64,000 nt of DNA from Nocardioides sp. TRM66260-LWL. GTDB lineage: Bacteria; Actinomycetota; Actinomycetes; Propionibacteriales; Nocardioidaceae. The stretch spans positions 124,001 to 188,000 of the forward strand of contig NZ_JAIQZK010000001.1 in the NCBI RefSeq assembly GCF_020075545.1, written 5' to 3'. Positions 26,838 through 34,791 of the stretch are shown here, piece by piece. The notes below the pieces were generated by a model that was not told the DNA's origin, searched no databases, and worked only from the letters and a program-made list of their open reading frames with translations. The stretch's first letter is position 1, and each line of letters begins with the position of its first letter. A program made the position numbers and the translations under genes.

Positions 26838-28664
26838 ATGACCCGCGTGCTCTCCGCCGTCGCCTGGCCCTACGCCAACGGCCCCCGCCACATCGGCCAC
26901 GTCGCCGGCTTCGGCGTGCCCTCGGACGTCTTCAGCCGGTACATGCGCATGGCGGGGCACGACGTCCTGATGGTCTCGGGCTCCGACGAGCACGGCACGC
27001 CGATCCTGATCGCCGCCGACGAGGCCGGGCTGACGCCGCAGGAGCTCGCCGACCGCAACCACCGGGTGATCGCCGAGGACCTCGCCTCGCTCGGGCTCGC
27101 CTACGACCTCTACACCCGCACGACGACGCGCAACCACCACGCGGTGGTGCAGGAGATGTTCCGCGGGGTCCACGACAACGGCTACTTCGTCGAGCGGACG
27201 ACCACCGGGGCGATCTCGCCGTCCACCGGCCGCACGCTGCCCGACCGCTACATCGAGGGCACCTGCCCGATCTGCAAGACCCCCGGCGCCCGCGGCGACC
27301 AGTGCGACACGTGCGGCAACCAGCTCGACCCCGCCGACCTCATCGACCCCCGGTCGAGGATCAACGGCGAGGTGCCGGAGTTCGTCGAGACCCAGCACTT
27401 CTTCCTCGACCTGCCGGCGCTGGCCGAGGCGCTCGGCGCCTGGCTGGACGAGCGGGAGGCCACCGGCCTGTGGCGCCCCAACGTCATCCGGTTCAGCCAG
27501 AACATCCTCGAGGACATCCGTCCGCGGGCGATGACCCGCGACATCGACTGGGGCATCGCGGTGCCCCTCGACGGCTGGCGCGAGAACCCCACGAAGAAGC
27601 TCTACGTCTGGTTCGACGCCGTCATCGGCTACCTCTCGGCCTCGATCGAGTGGGCGCGGCGCACCGGCGACCCCGACGCCTGGCGCACGTGGTGGAACGA
27701 CCCGGAGGCCCTGTCGTACTACTTCATGGGCAAGGACAACATCACCTTCCACAGCCAGATCTGGCCGGCCGAGCTGCTGGCCTACGACGGCCGGGGCAGC
27801 CGCGGCGGCGAGCCCGGCGAGTACGGCGTCCTGAACCTGCCCACCGAGGTGGTCAGCTCGGAGTTCCTGACGATGGAGGGCCGCAAGCTGTCCTCCTCGA
27901 AGAAGGTCGTCATCTACGTGCGCGACCTGCTCAGCCGCTACCAGCCCGACGCCTTCCGCTACTTCGTCGCCGCCGCCGGGCCCGAGGCCCAGGACTCCGA
28001 CTTCACCTGGTCGGAGTTCGTGCGCCGCACCAACGACGAGCTGGTCGCCGGCTGGGGCAACCTGGTCAACCGCACCGCGTCGATGATCCACCGGTCGTTC
28101 GGCGAGATCCCGGCCGCGGGCGAGCTGACCGACGCCGACCGCGCGATCCTCCAGACCGCCGAGCAGGCCTTCGACGTCGTCGGCGGGCTGATCGCCCGGC
28201 ACCGCCAGAAGGCCGCGATCGGCGAGGCGATGCGCGCGGTCGGCGAGGTGAACAAGTACGTCTCCGACCACGAGCCGTGGAAGCTCAAGGCGCCCGAGCA
28301 GCGCGAGCGGCTCGGCACGGTGCTGCACGTCGTCGCCCAGTGCGTGGCCGACCTCAACCTGGTGCTCGCGCCGTTCCTGCCGTTCTCCGCCAACGCCGTC
28401 GACGCCGCGCTCGGCGGCACCGGCGAGGTCGCCCCGATGCCGCGCATCGTCGAGGTCGAGGACCTCGACGGCGGCGCGGGCTACCCGATCATCACCGGCG
28501 ACTACACCGCGACGCCCCGCTGGGAGCGTCGCGCCGTCGTCGTGGGCACGCCGGTGGGCAAGCCGGCGCCGGTGTTCGCGAAGCTGGACGCCGCGGTGGT
28601 CGAGGAGGAGCTCGAGCGGCTCGGTCTCGAGGTCGCGGACGGCTCCGCCGCATCGCCGGTCTGA
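26838..28664 (+). CDS. metG: Methionyl-tRNA synthetase
   Basis: 608 residues. Class I signature HIGH at 18-21 ([14 protein letters not shown]). The connective peptide has a four-Cys zinc knuckle, CPIC...CDTC, near 141-160. The KMSKS loop appears as KLSSSKK near residue 350, with the last Lys kept. [11 protein letters not shown] and [16 protein letters not shown] are conserved MetRS motifs. The anticodon-binding helical domain follows. No C-terminal tRNA-binding EMAP domain is present, which is common in actinobacteria. It charges both initiator and elongator tRNA-Met. Confidence 0.96.
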   Translation: MTRVLSAVAWPYANGPRHIGHVAGFGVPSDVFSRYMRMAGHDVLMVSGSDEHGTPILIAADEAGLTPQELADRNHRVIAEDLASLGLAYDLYTRTTTRNHHAVVQEMFRGVHDNGYFVERTTTGAISPSTGRTLPDRYIEGTCPICKTPGARGDQCDTCGNQLDPADLIDPRSRINGEVPEFVETQHFFLDLPALAEALGAWLDEREATGLWRPNVIRFSQNILEDIRPRAMTRDIDWGIAVPLDGWRENPTKKLYVWFDAVIGYLSASIEWARRTGDPDAWRTWWNDPEALSYYFMGKDNITFHSQIWPAELLAYDGRGSRGGEPGEYGVLNLPTEVVSSEFLTMEGRKLSSSKKVVIYVRDLLSRYQPDAFRYFVAAAGPEAQDSDFTWSEFVRRTNDELVAGWGNLVNRTASMIHRSFGEIPAAGELTDADRAILQTAEQAFDVVGGLIARHRQKAAIGEAMRAVGEVNKYVSDHEPWKLKAPEQRERLGTVLHVVAQCVADLNLVLAPFLPFSANAVDAALGGTGEVAPMPRIVEVEDLDGGAGYPIITGDYTATPRWERRAVVVGTPVGKPAPVFAKLDAAVVEEELERLGLEVADGSAASPV

Positions 28665-28692
28665 CGCCGCCGCGCCCGCTAGATTCACGGCC

Positions 28693-29262
28693 ATGAGCGC
28701 AGCCATGTACCTGCCGGCCTTCCAGGTCAAGCAGAAGTTCGCGATGACGACCAACCGCTACGAGCTCATCGCGCTGAACGCCGACGGCTCGGAGGGCGCC
28801 TCGATGGGCGTCGCCGAGCAGAAGCGGCTCGCGTTCAAGGAGCAGGTCACGTTCTTCGCCGACGCCTCGAAGACCCGGCCGGTCTTCGGCTTCAAGGCGC
28901 GCAAGGTCGTCGACCTCTCCTCGGGCTACGACATCGTCGACGAGGCGGGCCAGCCGCTCGGCTTCTTCAAGAAGGACTTCGGCGCCAGCCTGCTGCGCTC
29001 GACCTTCCACGTGGAGGGCCCCGGCTTCGCGGGCACCGGCCAGGAGCGCAGCCAGGTCACCGCCCTCCTGCGCCGCTTCACCGACCTGCCGTTCCTGTCC
29101 ATCCACTTCGACTTCGTCTCCAGCGAGGGCCGGCCGCTGCTGAGCATCGACCGCGAGTTCAGGCTCCGCGACCGCTACGTCGTCCACGTGCCCGACGAGC
29201 GCGTCGACTTCCGGGTCGCCGCCGCGCTCGCGGTCGGCCTCGACGCGCTCATGCAGCGCTGA
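28693..29262 (+). CDS. LURP-one/tubby-like beta-barrel protein
   Basis: 189 residues. KFAMTTNRYELIALNADGS, then VFGFKARKVVDLSSGYDIVDEAGQPLGFFKKDFGASLLRSTFHV and YVVHVPDERVDFRVAAALAVGLDAL match the LURP-one-related fold, a twelve-strand barrel around a hydrophobic helix, related to phospholipid scramblases and Tubby. ATG 28693 has TAGATT 7 nt upstream (leaderless type). The barrel probably binds lipid or phosphoinositide-like headgroups, but the biochemical role in bacteria is not established. It is followed after 11 nt by an esterase gene on the same strand, so the two may be transcribed together. Confidence 0.75.
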   Translation: MSAAMYLPAFQVKQKFAMTTNRYELIALNADGSEGASMGVAEQKRLAFKEQVTFFADASKTRPVFGFKARKVVDLSSGYDIVDEAGQPLGFFKKDFGASLLRSTFHVEGPGFAGTGQERSQVTALLRRFTDLPFLSIHFDFVSSEGRPLLSIDREFRLRDRYVVHVPDERVDFRVAAALAVGLDALMQR

Positions 29263-29273
29263 GCGGGGCGGAC

Positions 29274-30161
29274 GTGCTGCATCCCGAGGCCCGGCGGGCG
29301 ATCGAGCTCGCGGAGGGTGAGCCCCAGGTCTTCGAGCCGGGCTTCGACGTCGCGGCGTCGCGGCGCGCCGCCCGCGAGGTCGCGGCCGCGCAGCCGCGCG
29401 AGGACGTCGCGGAGGTCCTCGACGTCGACGCCGACGGCGTGCGCTGCCGCCTGTACCGGCCCGACCACGCGCGGCCGGGCGTCGTCCTGCACCTGCACGG
29501 CGGCGGCTTCGTGTTCCACGACGTCGACGTGCACGACGCGATCGCCCGGCGACTCGCCAACCGGGCCCGCCGCGCCGTGCTCAGCGTCGACTACCGGCGT
29601 CCGCCCGAGCACCGGTTCCCCGCGGCCCCCGACGACGTCGACGCGGTGCTGCGCTGGCTCGAGCGCGAGGGCCCGGCGCACGACCTGCACGGCCCGGTGA
29701 TGGCCCACGGCGACAGCGCCGGCGGCAACCTGGCGCTCGTCGCGGCGCTGCGCAACCCCGGCCGGTTCGCGGCCCTCGTGCTGATCTACCCGTTCCTCGA
29801 TCCCGACGCCGCCTTCGGCTCCTACGCCACCGAGACCCACGGCTTCGACCCCCGCGAGGCGGCCTGGTACTGGGAGCAGTACGCCGGCACCGAGGACGAC
29901 CTCGCGCACCCGGACCTCGCGCCGCTGCGCTCGGACCGGCTCTTCACCCTGCCCCCGACGCTGGTCGTCACCGCCGAGCACGACCCGCTGCGCGACGAGG
30001 GGGAGGAGCTCGCCCGCCGCCTGGCCGAGCAGGGCGTCACGGTCGTGGCCACCCGCTACCTCGGCCAGATCCACGGCTTCTGGCGGCACACCGACGTGTT
30101 CACCGCCGCCGACCCCCTGCTGCTGCAGGTGGCGGGGTTCCTGGAGATCCACGCGGTCTGA
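29274..30161 (+). CDS. Alpha/beta hydrolase, HSL (hormone-sensitive lipase-like) family
   Basis: 295 residues from GTG 29274. The oxyanion motif HGGGF is in VLHLHGGGFVFHDVD, nucleophile Ser is in HGDSAGGNLALVAAL, and the acid/His end contains VTAEHDPLRDEG and GQIHGFW. This is the classical HSL/group-IV esterase layout. It hydrolyses short-chain esters or lactones. It starts 11 nt after the LURP-one gene, without a visible Shine-Dalgarno, so translational coupling is likely. The exact substrate is not evident. Confidence 0.88.
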   Translation: MLHPEARRAIELAEGEPQVFEPGFDVAASRRAAREVAAAQPREDVAEVLDVDADGVRCRLYRPDHARPGVVLHLHGGGFVFHDVDVHDAIARRLANRARRAVLSVDYRRPPEHRFPAAPDDVDAVLRWLEREGPAHDLHGPVMAHGDSAGGNLALVAALRNPGRFAALVLIYPFLDPDAAFGSYATETHGFDPREAAWYWEQYAGTEDDLAHPDLAPLRSDRLFTLPPTLVVTAEHDPLRDEGEELARRLAEQGVTVVATRYLGQIHGFWRHTDVFTAADPLLLQVAGFLEIHAV

Positions 30162-30216
30162 GCGGCGCGCGAGCCCCGGACGCGGCGCGCCGGCGCCGGG
30201 CTGGGAGGATGACCGC

Positions 30217-30726
30217 ATGCGCGTGCACCTCGGCTCCGACCATGCCGGACTCGACCTGAAGGACCACCTCGTCACCTGGCTGGCCGAGCACGGCTACGAG
30301 CCGGTCGACCACGGCCCCTTCGTCTACGACGCCCTCGACGACTACCCGGTCTTCTGCCTCCGCGCCGCCCGGGGCGTCGCCCAGGACCGCGAGGCCGGCC
30401 TGGACTCCCTCGGCGTCGTCATCGGCGGCTCGGGCAACGGCGAGCAGATGGCGGCCAACAAGGTCGCCGGCATCCGCTGCGCCCTGGTGTGGTCGGAGGA
30501 GACCGCCCGGCTGGCGCGCGAGCACAACGACGCGCAGGTCGTCTCGGTCGGGGGCCGCATGCACTCGCTCGAGGAGATGACCCGATTCGTCGAGCTCTTC
30601 CTCGTCGAGCCGTTCAGCGGCGACGAGCGGCACGTGCGGCGGATCGGCCAGATCCTCGACTACGAGCGCACCGGCGAGCCGCCCGCCCTGCCGGAGTCGG
30701 CCGTCGGGCTCGGTCCCGACGCCTGA
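30217..30726 (+). CDS. rpiB: Ribose-5-phosphate isomerase B
   Basis: 169 residues. MRVHLGSDHAGLDLKDHLVTWL is the standard RpiB/LacAB start with SDHAG. GVVIGGSGNGEQMAANKVAGIRCAL is the phosphate-binding loop, and the later HNDAQVVSVGGRMH is conserved. It interconverts ribose-5-phosphate and ribulose-5-phosphate in the pentose phosphate pathway. The general-base Cys found in many RpiB proteins is replaced by Gly-Ser here (GGSGNG), the form seen in actinobacterial enzymes where Glu acts instead. GGGAGGAT before ATG 30217 can be read either as ribosome binding site or as a -10. nei follows after 7 nt. Confidence 0.94.
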   Translation: MRVHLGSDHAGLDLKDHLVTWLAEHGYEPVDHGPFVYDALDDYPVFCLRAARGVAQDREAGLDSLGVVIGGSGNGEQMAANKVAGIRCALVWSEETARLAREHNDAQVVSVGGRMHSLEEMTRFVELFLVEPFSGDERHVRRIGQILDYERTGEPPALPESAVGLGPDA

Positions 30727-30733
30727 GGCCGCC

Positions 30734-31564
30734 GTGCCCGAGGGCCACACCCTCCGTCGGCTCGCACTCGACCTCGACGCCGCGTTCGCCGGCGACCGCG
30801 TCGCCGTCTCCAGTCCCCAGGGGCGCTTCGCCGCCGAGGCCGCGCAGCTCGACGGCGCGGTGCTCGTCGGCGCGGAGTCGGCCGGCAAGCACCTGTTCGT
30901 CGCGTTCGAGGGCGAGCGGCTCGTCCACGTGCACCTCGGCCTGATCGGCCGCTTCGACGTCGCCGACGGCCCGGCGCCCGCGCCCCAGGGAGCGGTGCGG
31001 CTGCGCCTCGTCGGCCCGCGGGCGCACGCCGACCTGCGCGGCGCCACGCGCTGCGACCTGGTGACGCCCGAGCGCCGCGACGCCGTCGTCGCCTCCCTGG
31101 GCGCCGACCCGCTGCGCGCGGACGCCGACCCCGATCGGGCCTGGGCGACGATCTCGCGCAGCCGCCGCAGCATCGGGGAGCTGCTGATGGACCAGGCCGT
31201 CGTCGCCGGCGTGGGCAACGTCTACCGCGCCGAGGTGCTGTTCCGGCAGCGGGTCGACCCGTTCCGTCCGGGCACGTCCCTGCGCCGGGCGCAGTGGCAG
31301 GCGATCTGGGACGACCTGGTGGCGCTCATGCCCGAGGGCGTCGTCGCGAACCGGATCGACACCGTCCGGCCCGAGCACGCGCCCGAGGCCATGGGCCGCG
31401 AGCCGCGCGCGGACGACCACGGCGGCGAGGTCTACGTCTACCGCCGCGCCGGACAGCCCTGCCTGCTGTGCGGCACGACGGTGCGCACCGAGCCGATGGC
31501 GTCCCGCAACCTCTTCTGGTGCCCCCGGTGCCAGCGGCGGTGGCGCCCGCGTCCCGTACGCTGA
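30734..31564 (+). CDS. nei: Fpg/Nei-family DNA glycosylase (endonuclease VIII type)
   Basis: 276 residues. After the initiator (GTG 30734), PEGHTLRRLALDLDAAF gives catalytic Pro2 and Glu3. The helix-two-turn-helix region is IGELLMDQAVVAGVGNVYRAEVLF, and the C-terminal zinc finger is CLLC...CPRC. PEGHTL and the VGNVYRAE motif favour Nei/Nei2 over Fpg. It excises oxidised pyrimidines from DNA and nicks the strand by beta-delta elimination. It follows rpiB by 7 nt and may share its transcript. The promoter of the SpoIIE gene overlaps its last codons. Confidence 0.9.
   Translation: MPEGHTLRRLALDLDAAFAGDRVAVSSPQGRFAAEAAQLDGAVLVGAESAGKHLFVAFEGERLVHVHLGLIGRFDVADGPAPAPQGAVRLRLVGPRAHADLRGATRCDLVTPERRDAVVASLGADPLRADADPDRAWATISRSRRSIGELLMDQAVVAGVGNVYRAEVLFRQRVDPFRPGTSLRRAQWQAIWDDLVALMPEGVVANRIDTVRPEHAPEAMGREPRADDHGGEVYVYRRAGQPCLLCGTTVRTEPMASRNLFWCPRCQRRWRPRPVR
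31557..31562 (+). promoter_or_regulatory. -10 of the SpoIIE-type phosphatase gene (leaderless)
   Basis: TACGCT lies in the last codons of nei and ends 7 nt before ATG 31570. Confidence 0.45.
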
Positions 31565-31569
31565 CATCG

Positions 31570-32601
31570 ATGTCCGGACGTCGCCCGCCGCTCAGCGCCG
31601 CTGGCGCCGTGCTGGCCCTCGCCGGACTGGCGGTCGTCCTCGCCGTCGCGATCTCGCCGGTCGACGTCCCCTTCACCGCCCTGATGGTGCCGCTGCTGAT
31701 CGGCAGCCTCCTGCTCAGCCCGCGCGAGCTGCCGTGGTTCGTGGCCTGGATGGCCGGGCTGCTCGCCGCCTCGCTGGCGCTGCAGCCCGACCTCACCGCA
31801 CGCGTCGTCGGCGCCGCCGCGATCCAGGGGCTGATGCTGCTGATCGTGCTGGCCGTGGCGCGTCGACGCCTGCGGCTCGGCGTCGGCGGGCTGCGCGGGG
31901 AGTCGATGTTCGTCGACCTGCGCGATCGGCTGCTCGACCAGGGGCGGGTGCCGTCGCTGCCGCCGGACTGGTGCGTGGAGTCGGCGCTGCGCTCCGCCGG
32001 CGGCACCCCCTTCGCGGGCGACTTCGTCGTCTCCACCCGGCGCGCCGACGGCACGCTGGACGTCGTGCTGGTCGACGTCTCCGGCAAGGGCGAGGCCGCC
32101 GGCACCCGGGCGCTGCTGCTCTCGGGCGCCTTCGGCGGCCTGCTCGGCGCCCTGCCGGCCGACCGCTTCCTCGCCGCCGCCAACGAGTACCTGCTGAGCC
32201 TGGACTGGCCCGAGGGGTTCGCCAGCGCCGTGCACCTCACGCTGGATCCCGCCACGGGTGACGCGCTGGTGCGCAGCGCGGGCCACCCGCCCGCCGTCCA
32301 CCGCTCGGCGGGGTCGGGCCGGTGGACGGTGCTGCCGGCCGAGGGCGCGGTGCTCGGGCTGATCCCGGGGGAGGGCTACGCCGCCGTGCCGCTGCGCCTC
32401 CAGCCCGGCGACGCCGTGCTGCTCTACACCGACGGCATGGTCGAGGCGCCCGGCCGCGACCTCGACCGCGGCCTCGACCGGCTGCTGGGCGGCGCCGAGC
32501 AGGTCGTCCGCGGCCACTGGCCCGGCGCGGCGCCGCGACTGGTCGAGCGGCTCGGCTCGGCCACCGACGACCGTGCGCTGGTCGTCGTCGCCCGGCTCTG
32601 A
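31570..32601 (+). CDS. Membrane SpoIIE-type PP2C phosphatase
   Basis: 343 residues. Four to five hydrophobic helices fill residues 10-100 (GAVLALAGLAVVLAVAISP onward). The cytoplasmic PPM phosphatase domain follows: FAGDFVVSTRRADGTLDVVLVDVSGKGEAAG carries the metal-binding Asp residues (GDF and DVSGKG), and VRSAGHPPAVH and LYTDGMVEA are typical of SpoIIE/RsbU. Such enzymes dephosphorylate anti-sigma-factor antagonists and so release stress sigma factors. There is no visible sensor domain other than the membrane part. No cognate antagonist or kinase gene lies nearby. ATG 31570 is 7 nt after TACGCT. Confidence 0.88.
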   Translation: MSGRRPPLSAAGAVLALAGLAVVLAVAISPVDVPFTALMVPLLIGSLLLSPRELPWFVAWMAGLLAASLALQPDLTARVVGAAAIQGLMLLIVLAVARRRLRLGVGGLRGESMFVDLRDRLLDQGRVPSLPPDWCVESALRSAGGTPFAGDFVVSTRRADGTLDVVLVDVSGKGEAAGTRALLLSGAFGGLLGALPADRFLAAANEYLLSLDWPEGFASAVHLTLDPATGDALVRSAGHPPAVHRSAGSGRWTVLPAEGAVLGLIPGEGYAAVPLRLQPGDAVLLYTDGMVEAPGRDLDRGLDRLLGGAEQVVRGHWPGAAPRLVERLGSATDDRALVVVARL

Positions 32602-32620
32602 CGGCAGGGGCGGTCGGCCT

Positions 32621-32651
32621 TTGCCGGACGGCGGTGCTCGTGTGGCACCAT
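32621..32651 (+). promoter_or_regulatory. Possible promoter of tRNA-Gly
   Basis: TTGCCG (32621-32626) and CACCAT (32646-32651) are spaced by 19 nt, giving a start about 43 nt before the mature tRNA. The -10 is atypical. Confidence 0.3.
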
Positions 32652-32700
32652 GAGCCCCGCGACGACGGGCGAGCCGGATCTCCGGCCCCGACGGCGGCAC

Positions 32701-32774
32701 GCGGATGTAGCTCAATGGTAGAGCCCCAGTCTTCCAAACTGGCTACGCGGGTTCGATTCCCGTCATCCGCTCCA
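32701..32774 (+). tRNA. tRNA-Gly (anticodon TCC)
   Basis: GCGGATG pairs with CATCCGC (32764-32770), the D-arm is short (GCTC...GAGC), the anticodon loop is CTTCCAA and the T-arm GCGGG TTCGATT CCCGT. Discriminator T is followed by an encoded CCA (32772-32774). UCC reads GGA/GGG codons. Confidence 0.95.
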
Positions 32775-32839
32775 AGGTGGCCCTGACCTGCGGCTTCCCG
32801 CTCCTCGGGGCGTCGGCTGCGGGGCGTGGGCCGGCTTGG

Positions 32840-32912
32840 CGGGGCGTAGCGTAGTGGCTAGCGCGCCTGCTTTGGGAGCAGGAGACCGCAGGTTCGAGTC
32901 CTGTCGCCCCGA
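32840..32912 (+). tRNA. tRNA-Pro (anticodon TGG)
   Basis: CGGGGCG pairs with CGCCCCG (32905-32911), anticodon stem CCTGC/GCAGG with loop TTTGGGA, T-arm GCAGG TTCGAGT CCTGT, discriminator A. CCA is not encoded (CCC follows). It lies 65 nt after tRNA-Gly, so the two are probably cotranscribed. Confidence 0.95.
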
Positions 32913-32992
32913 CCCCTCGTCCGGGACTGCGGCCCCGCCCGTCCCGCGTCCCGCGCGCTCCGCCAGATTTCGGACGCATGTCGCCGCGTGGG

Positions 32993-32998
32993 TAGGCT
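32993..32998 (+). promoter_or_regulatory. -10 of tig
   Basis: TAGGCT lies 131 nt before the GTG start, giving a leader of about 120 nt that ends with TAGGAGAAC as the ribosome binding site. A weak -35 (TTCGGA, 18 nt upstream) may be used. Confidence 0.4.
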
Positions 32999-33128
32999 GC
33001 CCCGAGGTCCCGCGCGCCGGACCGCCCCCTCCTCTGGTGGGGCCGTCCCCGTCCGCTGCCTCGCCGCCGCGGTCACGGCCCGGCGACGCACCACCACCCG
33101 AACCTCATTCGACCGTAGGAGAACGTCT

Positions 33129-34589
33129 GTGAAGAGCGCCGTCGAGACCTTGAGCCCGACCCGGGCCAAGCTCACCATCGAGGTGCCCTTCGAGGAGCTC
33201 AAGCCGAGCCTCGACGCGGCGTACAAGAAGATCGCGCAGCAGATCAACATCCCCGGCTTCCGTCGGGGCAAGGTCCCGCCGCAGATCATCGACCGGCAGG
33301 TCGGCCGCGGCGTCGTGCTCGACGAGGCGATCAACGACGTCCTCCCGAAGAAGTACGTCGAGGCGCTGCAGGCCAACGACCTCGAGCCGCTGGCGCAGCC
33401 CGAGATCGAGGTCACCCGCCTCGAGGACAACGACGTCGTCGAGTTCACCGCCGAGGTCGACGTCAAGCCCGAGTTCGAGCTGCCCGACTACGACGGCCTC
33501 GAGGCGCAGGTCGACGATCTGGCGGTCTCCGACGAGGAGGTCGACGAGCAGGTCAAGGCCCTGCGCGAGCGGTTCGCGACCCTCTCCGACGTCGAGCGCG
33601 CGGCCGCCGAGGACGACTTCGTCACCCTCGACCTCGTGGCCGTCCAGGACGGCGAGGTCGTGCCCGGCGCCGAGGTGTCCGGCATGAGCTACCAGGTCGG
33701 CCGCGGCGGCATGATCGACGGCCTCGACGAGGCCCTCGTCGGCATGTCCGCGGGCGAGGAGAAGACCTTCACCAGCCAGCTCGTGGGCGGCGACCTCGTC
33801 GGCCAGGACGTCGAGGTCCAGGTCAAGGTCACCGGCGTCCAGGAGCAGGAGCTCCCCGAGTTCGACGACGAGTTCGCCCAGCTGGCCTCGGAGTTCGACA
33901 CCGCCGAGGAGTTCCGCGCCGACCTGCAGGAGCGGCTCGGCCGGGGCAAGCGCCTCGAGCAGGCCGCCGCCGCGCGCGACGCCGTCCTCGAGGTGCTCCT
34001 CGAGAAGGTCTCCATCCCGCTGCCGGAGTCGTTCGTCGCCGACGAGCTGAACTCGCGCCGCGAGAACATCGAGCAGCAGCTCTCCTACGCGGGCATCACC
34101 CTCGACAAGTACCTCGAGGACGAGGGCCAGACCCAGGAGGAGTTCGAGGCCGACCTCGAGCGCCGCGTCCGCGACGCCGTCGCCGCGCAGTTCATCCTCG
34201 ACGCGGTCGCCAAGAAGGAGGAGTTCGGCGTCGACCAGAACGAGCTCTCCCAGCACCTCGTCCGCCGCGCCCAGCAGTCGGGCCAGGACCCGCAGGAGTT
34301 CGCGAACCACATGTTCGCGCACAACCACATCCCCGAGCTGGTGCAGGAGATCCTGCGCGGCAAGGCGCTCGCCCAGATCGTCGAGTCGGCCGTCGTCAAG
34401 GACGCCTCCGGCAACGTCGTCGAGCTGAAGAACCTGCGTCCCGACGGCAGCATCGGCGAGCCCGGCGACGACATCGACGTCCTCGAGGTCGACGCCCCCG
34501 CCGACGAGGCCGACGAGGCCGCCGCTGCCCCCGCGTCGGAGGAGTCCGCCGCCGACGAGGCGCCGGAGTCGGAGAAGTCCGAGGCCTGA
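33129..34589 (+). CDS. tig: Trigger factor
   Basis: 486 residues from GTG 33129 (VKSAVETLSPTRAKLTIEVP), with AGGAG upstream. The ribosome-binding tail carries the loop GFRRGKVPPQIIDRQ (the GFRxGxxP signature). A central FKBP-type prolyl isomerase domain runs from about 160 to 245 (DDFVTLDLVAVQDGEVV to VQVKVTGVQEQELPEF), and the C-terminal chaperone arms follow. The tail after residue 430 is acidic, with Ala/Glu/Asp repeats. It binds nascent chains at the exit tunnel. The acidic tail is longer than in Proteobacteria but common in actinobacteria. It precedes clpP1P2 as in many bacteria, though two other genes intervene. Confidence 0.96.
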   Translation: MKSAVETLSPTRAKLTIEVPFEELKPSLDAAYKKIAQQINIPGFRRGKVPPQIIDRQVGRGVVLDEAINDVLPKKYVEALQANDLEPLAQPEIEVTRLEDNDVVEFTAEVDVKPEFELPDYDGLEAQVDDLAVSDEEVDEQVKALRERFATLSDVERAAAEDDFVTLDLVAVQDGEVVPGAEVSGMSYQVGRGGMIDGLDEALVGMSAGEEKTFTSQLVGGDLVGQDVEVQVKVTGVQEQELPEFDDEFAQLASEFDTAEEFRADLQERLGRGKRLEQAAAARDAVLEVLLEKVSIPLPESFVADELNSRRENIEQQLSYAGITLDKYLEDEGQTQEEFEADLERRVRDAVAAQFILDAVAKKEEFGVDQNELSQHLVRRAQQSGQDPQEFANHMFAHNHIPELVQEILRGKALAQIVESAVVKDASGNVVELKNLRPDGSIGEPGDDIDVLEVDAPADEADEAAAAPASEESAADEAPESEKSEA

Positions 34590-34602
34590 GCCACGGCTTC
34601 CG

Positions 34603-34633
34603 CGTCGCCCCCGTCGTGTCGGCGGGGGCGACG
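34603..34633 (+). terminator. Terminator of tig
   Basis: CGTCGCCCCCG (34603-34613) pairs perfectly with CGGGGGCGACG (34623-34633) around a 9-nt loop, 13 nt after the stop. Confidence 0.65.
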
Positions 34634-34659
34634 TGCGTTGCGGGGCGGGTTGAGCGCGA

Positions 34660-34751
34660 CGACAGTTTCATCGGCTGACCGATGAAACTGTCGCTGGGAC
34701 GATGAAGTTTCAGCGTGCAGGCGCCAGTTCCATCGGCTGACCGAGGAAACT
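34660..34751 (+). repeat. Intergenic stem-loop repeat, copy A
   Basis: A perfect 15-bp hairpin (CGACAGTTTCATCGG 34660-34674, loop CTGA, CCGATGAAACTGTCG 34679-34693) is followed by a second, degraded copy of the core (AGTTCCATCGG...CCGAGGAAACT, two mismatches). Bases 34683-34751 align over exactly 69 nt with copy B at 47587-47655 with about 12 differences. It lies between the tig terminator and the next promoter, so it is not simply the tig terminator. Confidence 0.75.
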
Positions 34752-34785
34752 TGAGTGTACGACTGTCCACTCAACCTGCTAGCCT
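34752..34785 (+). promoter_or_regulatory. TetR-like operator and -10 before the hydrolase gene
   Basis: A 22-bp interrupted palindrome, TGAGTGnAC...GTnCACTCA, spans 34752-34773 (outer arms TGAGTG/CACTCA, inner AC/GT). It ends 6 nt before TAGCCT (34780-34785), the -10 of a leaderless start at ATG 34792. Size and symmetry match TetR-family operators. The regulator is not encoded next to it. Confidence 0.55.
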
Positions 34786-34791
34786 CGCCCC

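Noticed and set aside
23352..28754. An 1800-codon reverse-strand frame over the acylase and metG genes
   Set aside because: Antisense of two full-length known proteins; a chance result of strong third-position G/C bias.
32701..32912. Possible integration site or mobile element at the tRNA-Gly/tRNA-Pro pair
   Set aside because: Both tRNAs are intact, the flanking genes are core chromosome, and there is no integrase gene or repeated tRNA 3' end.
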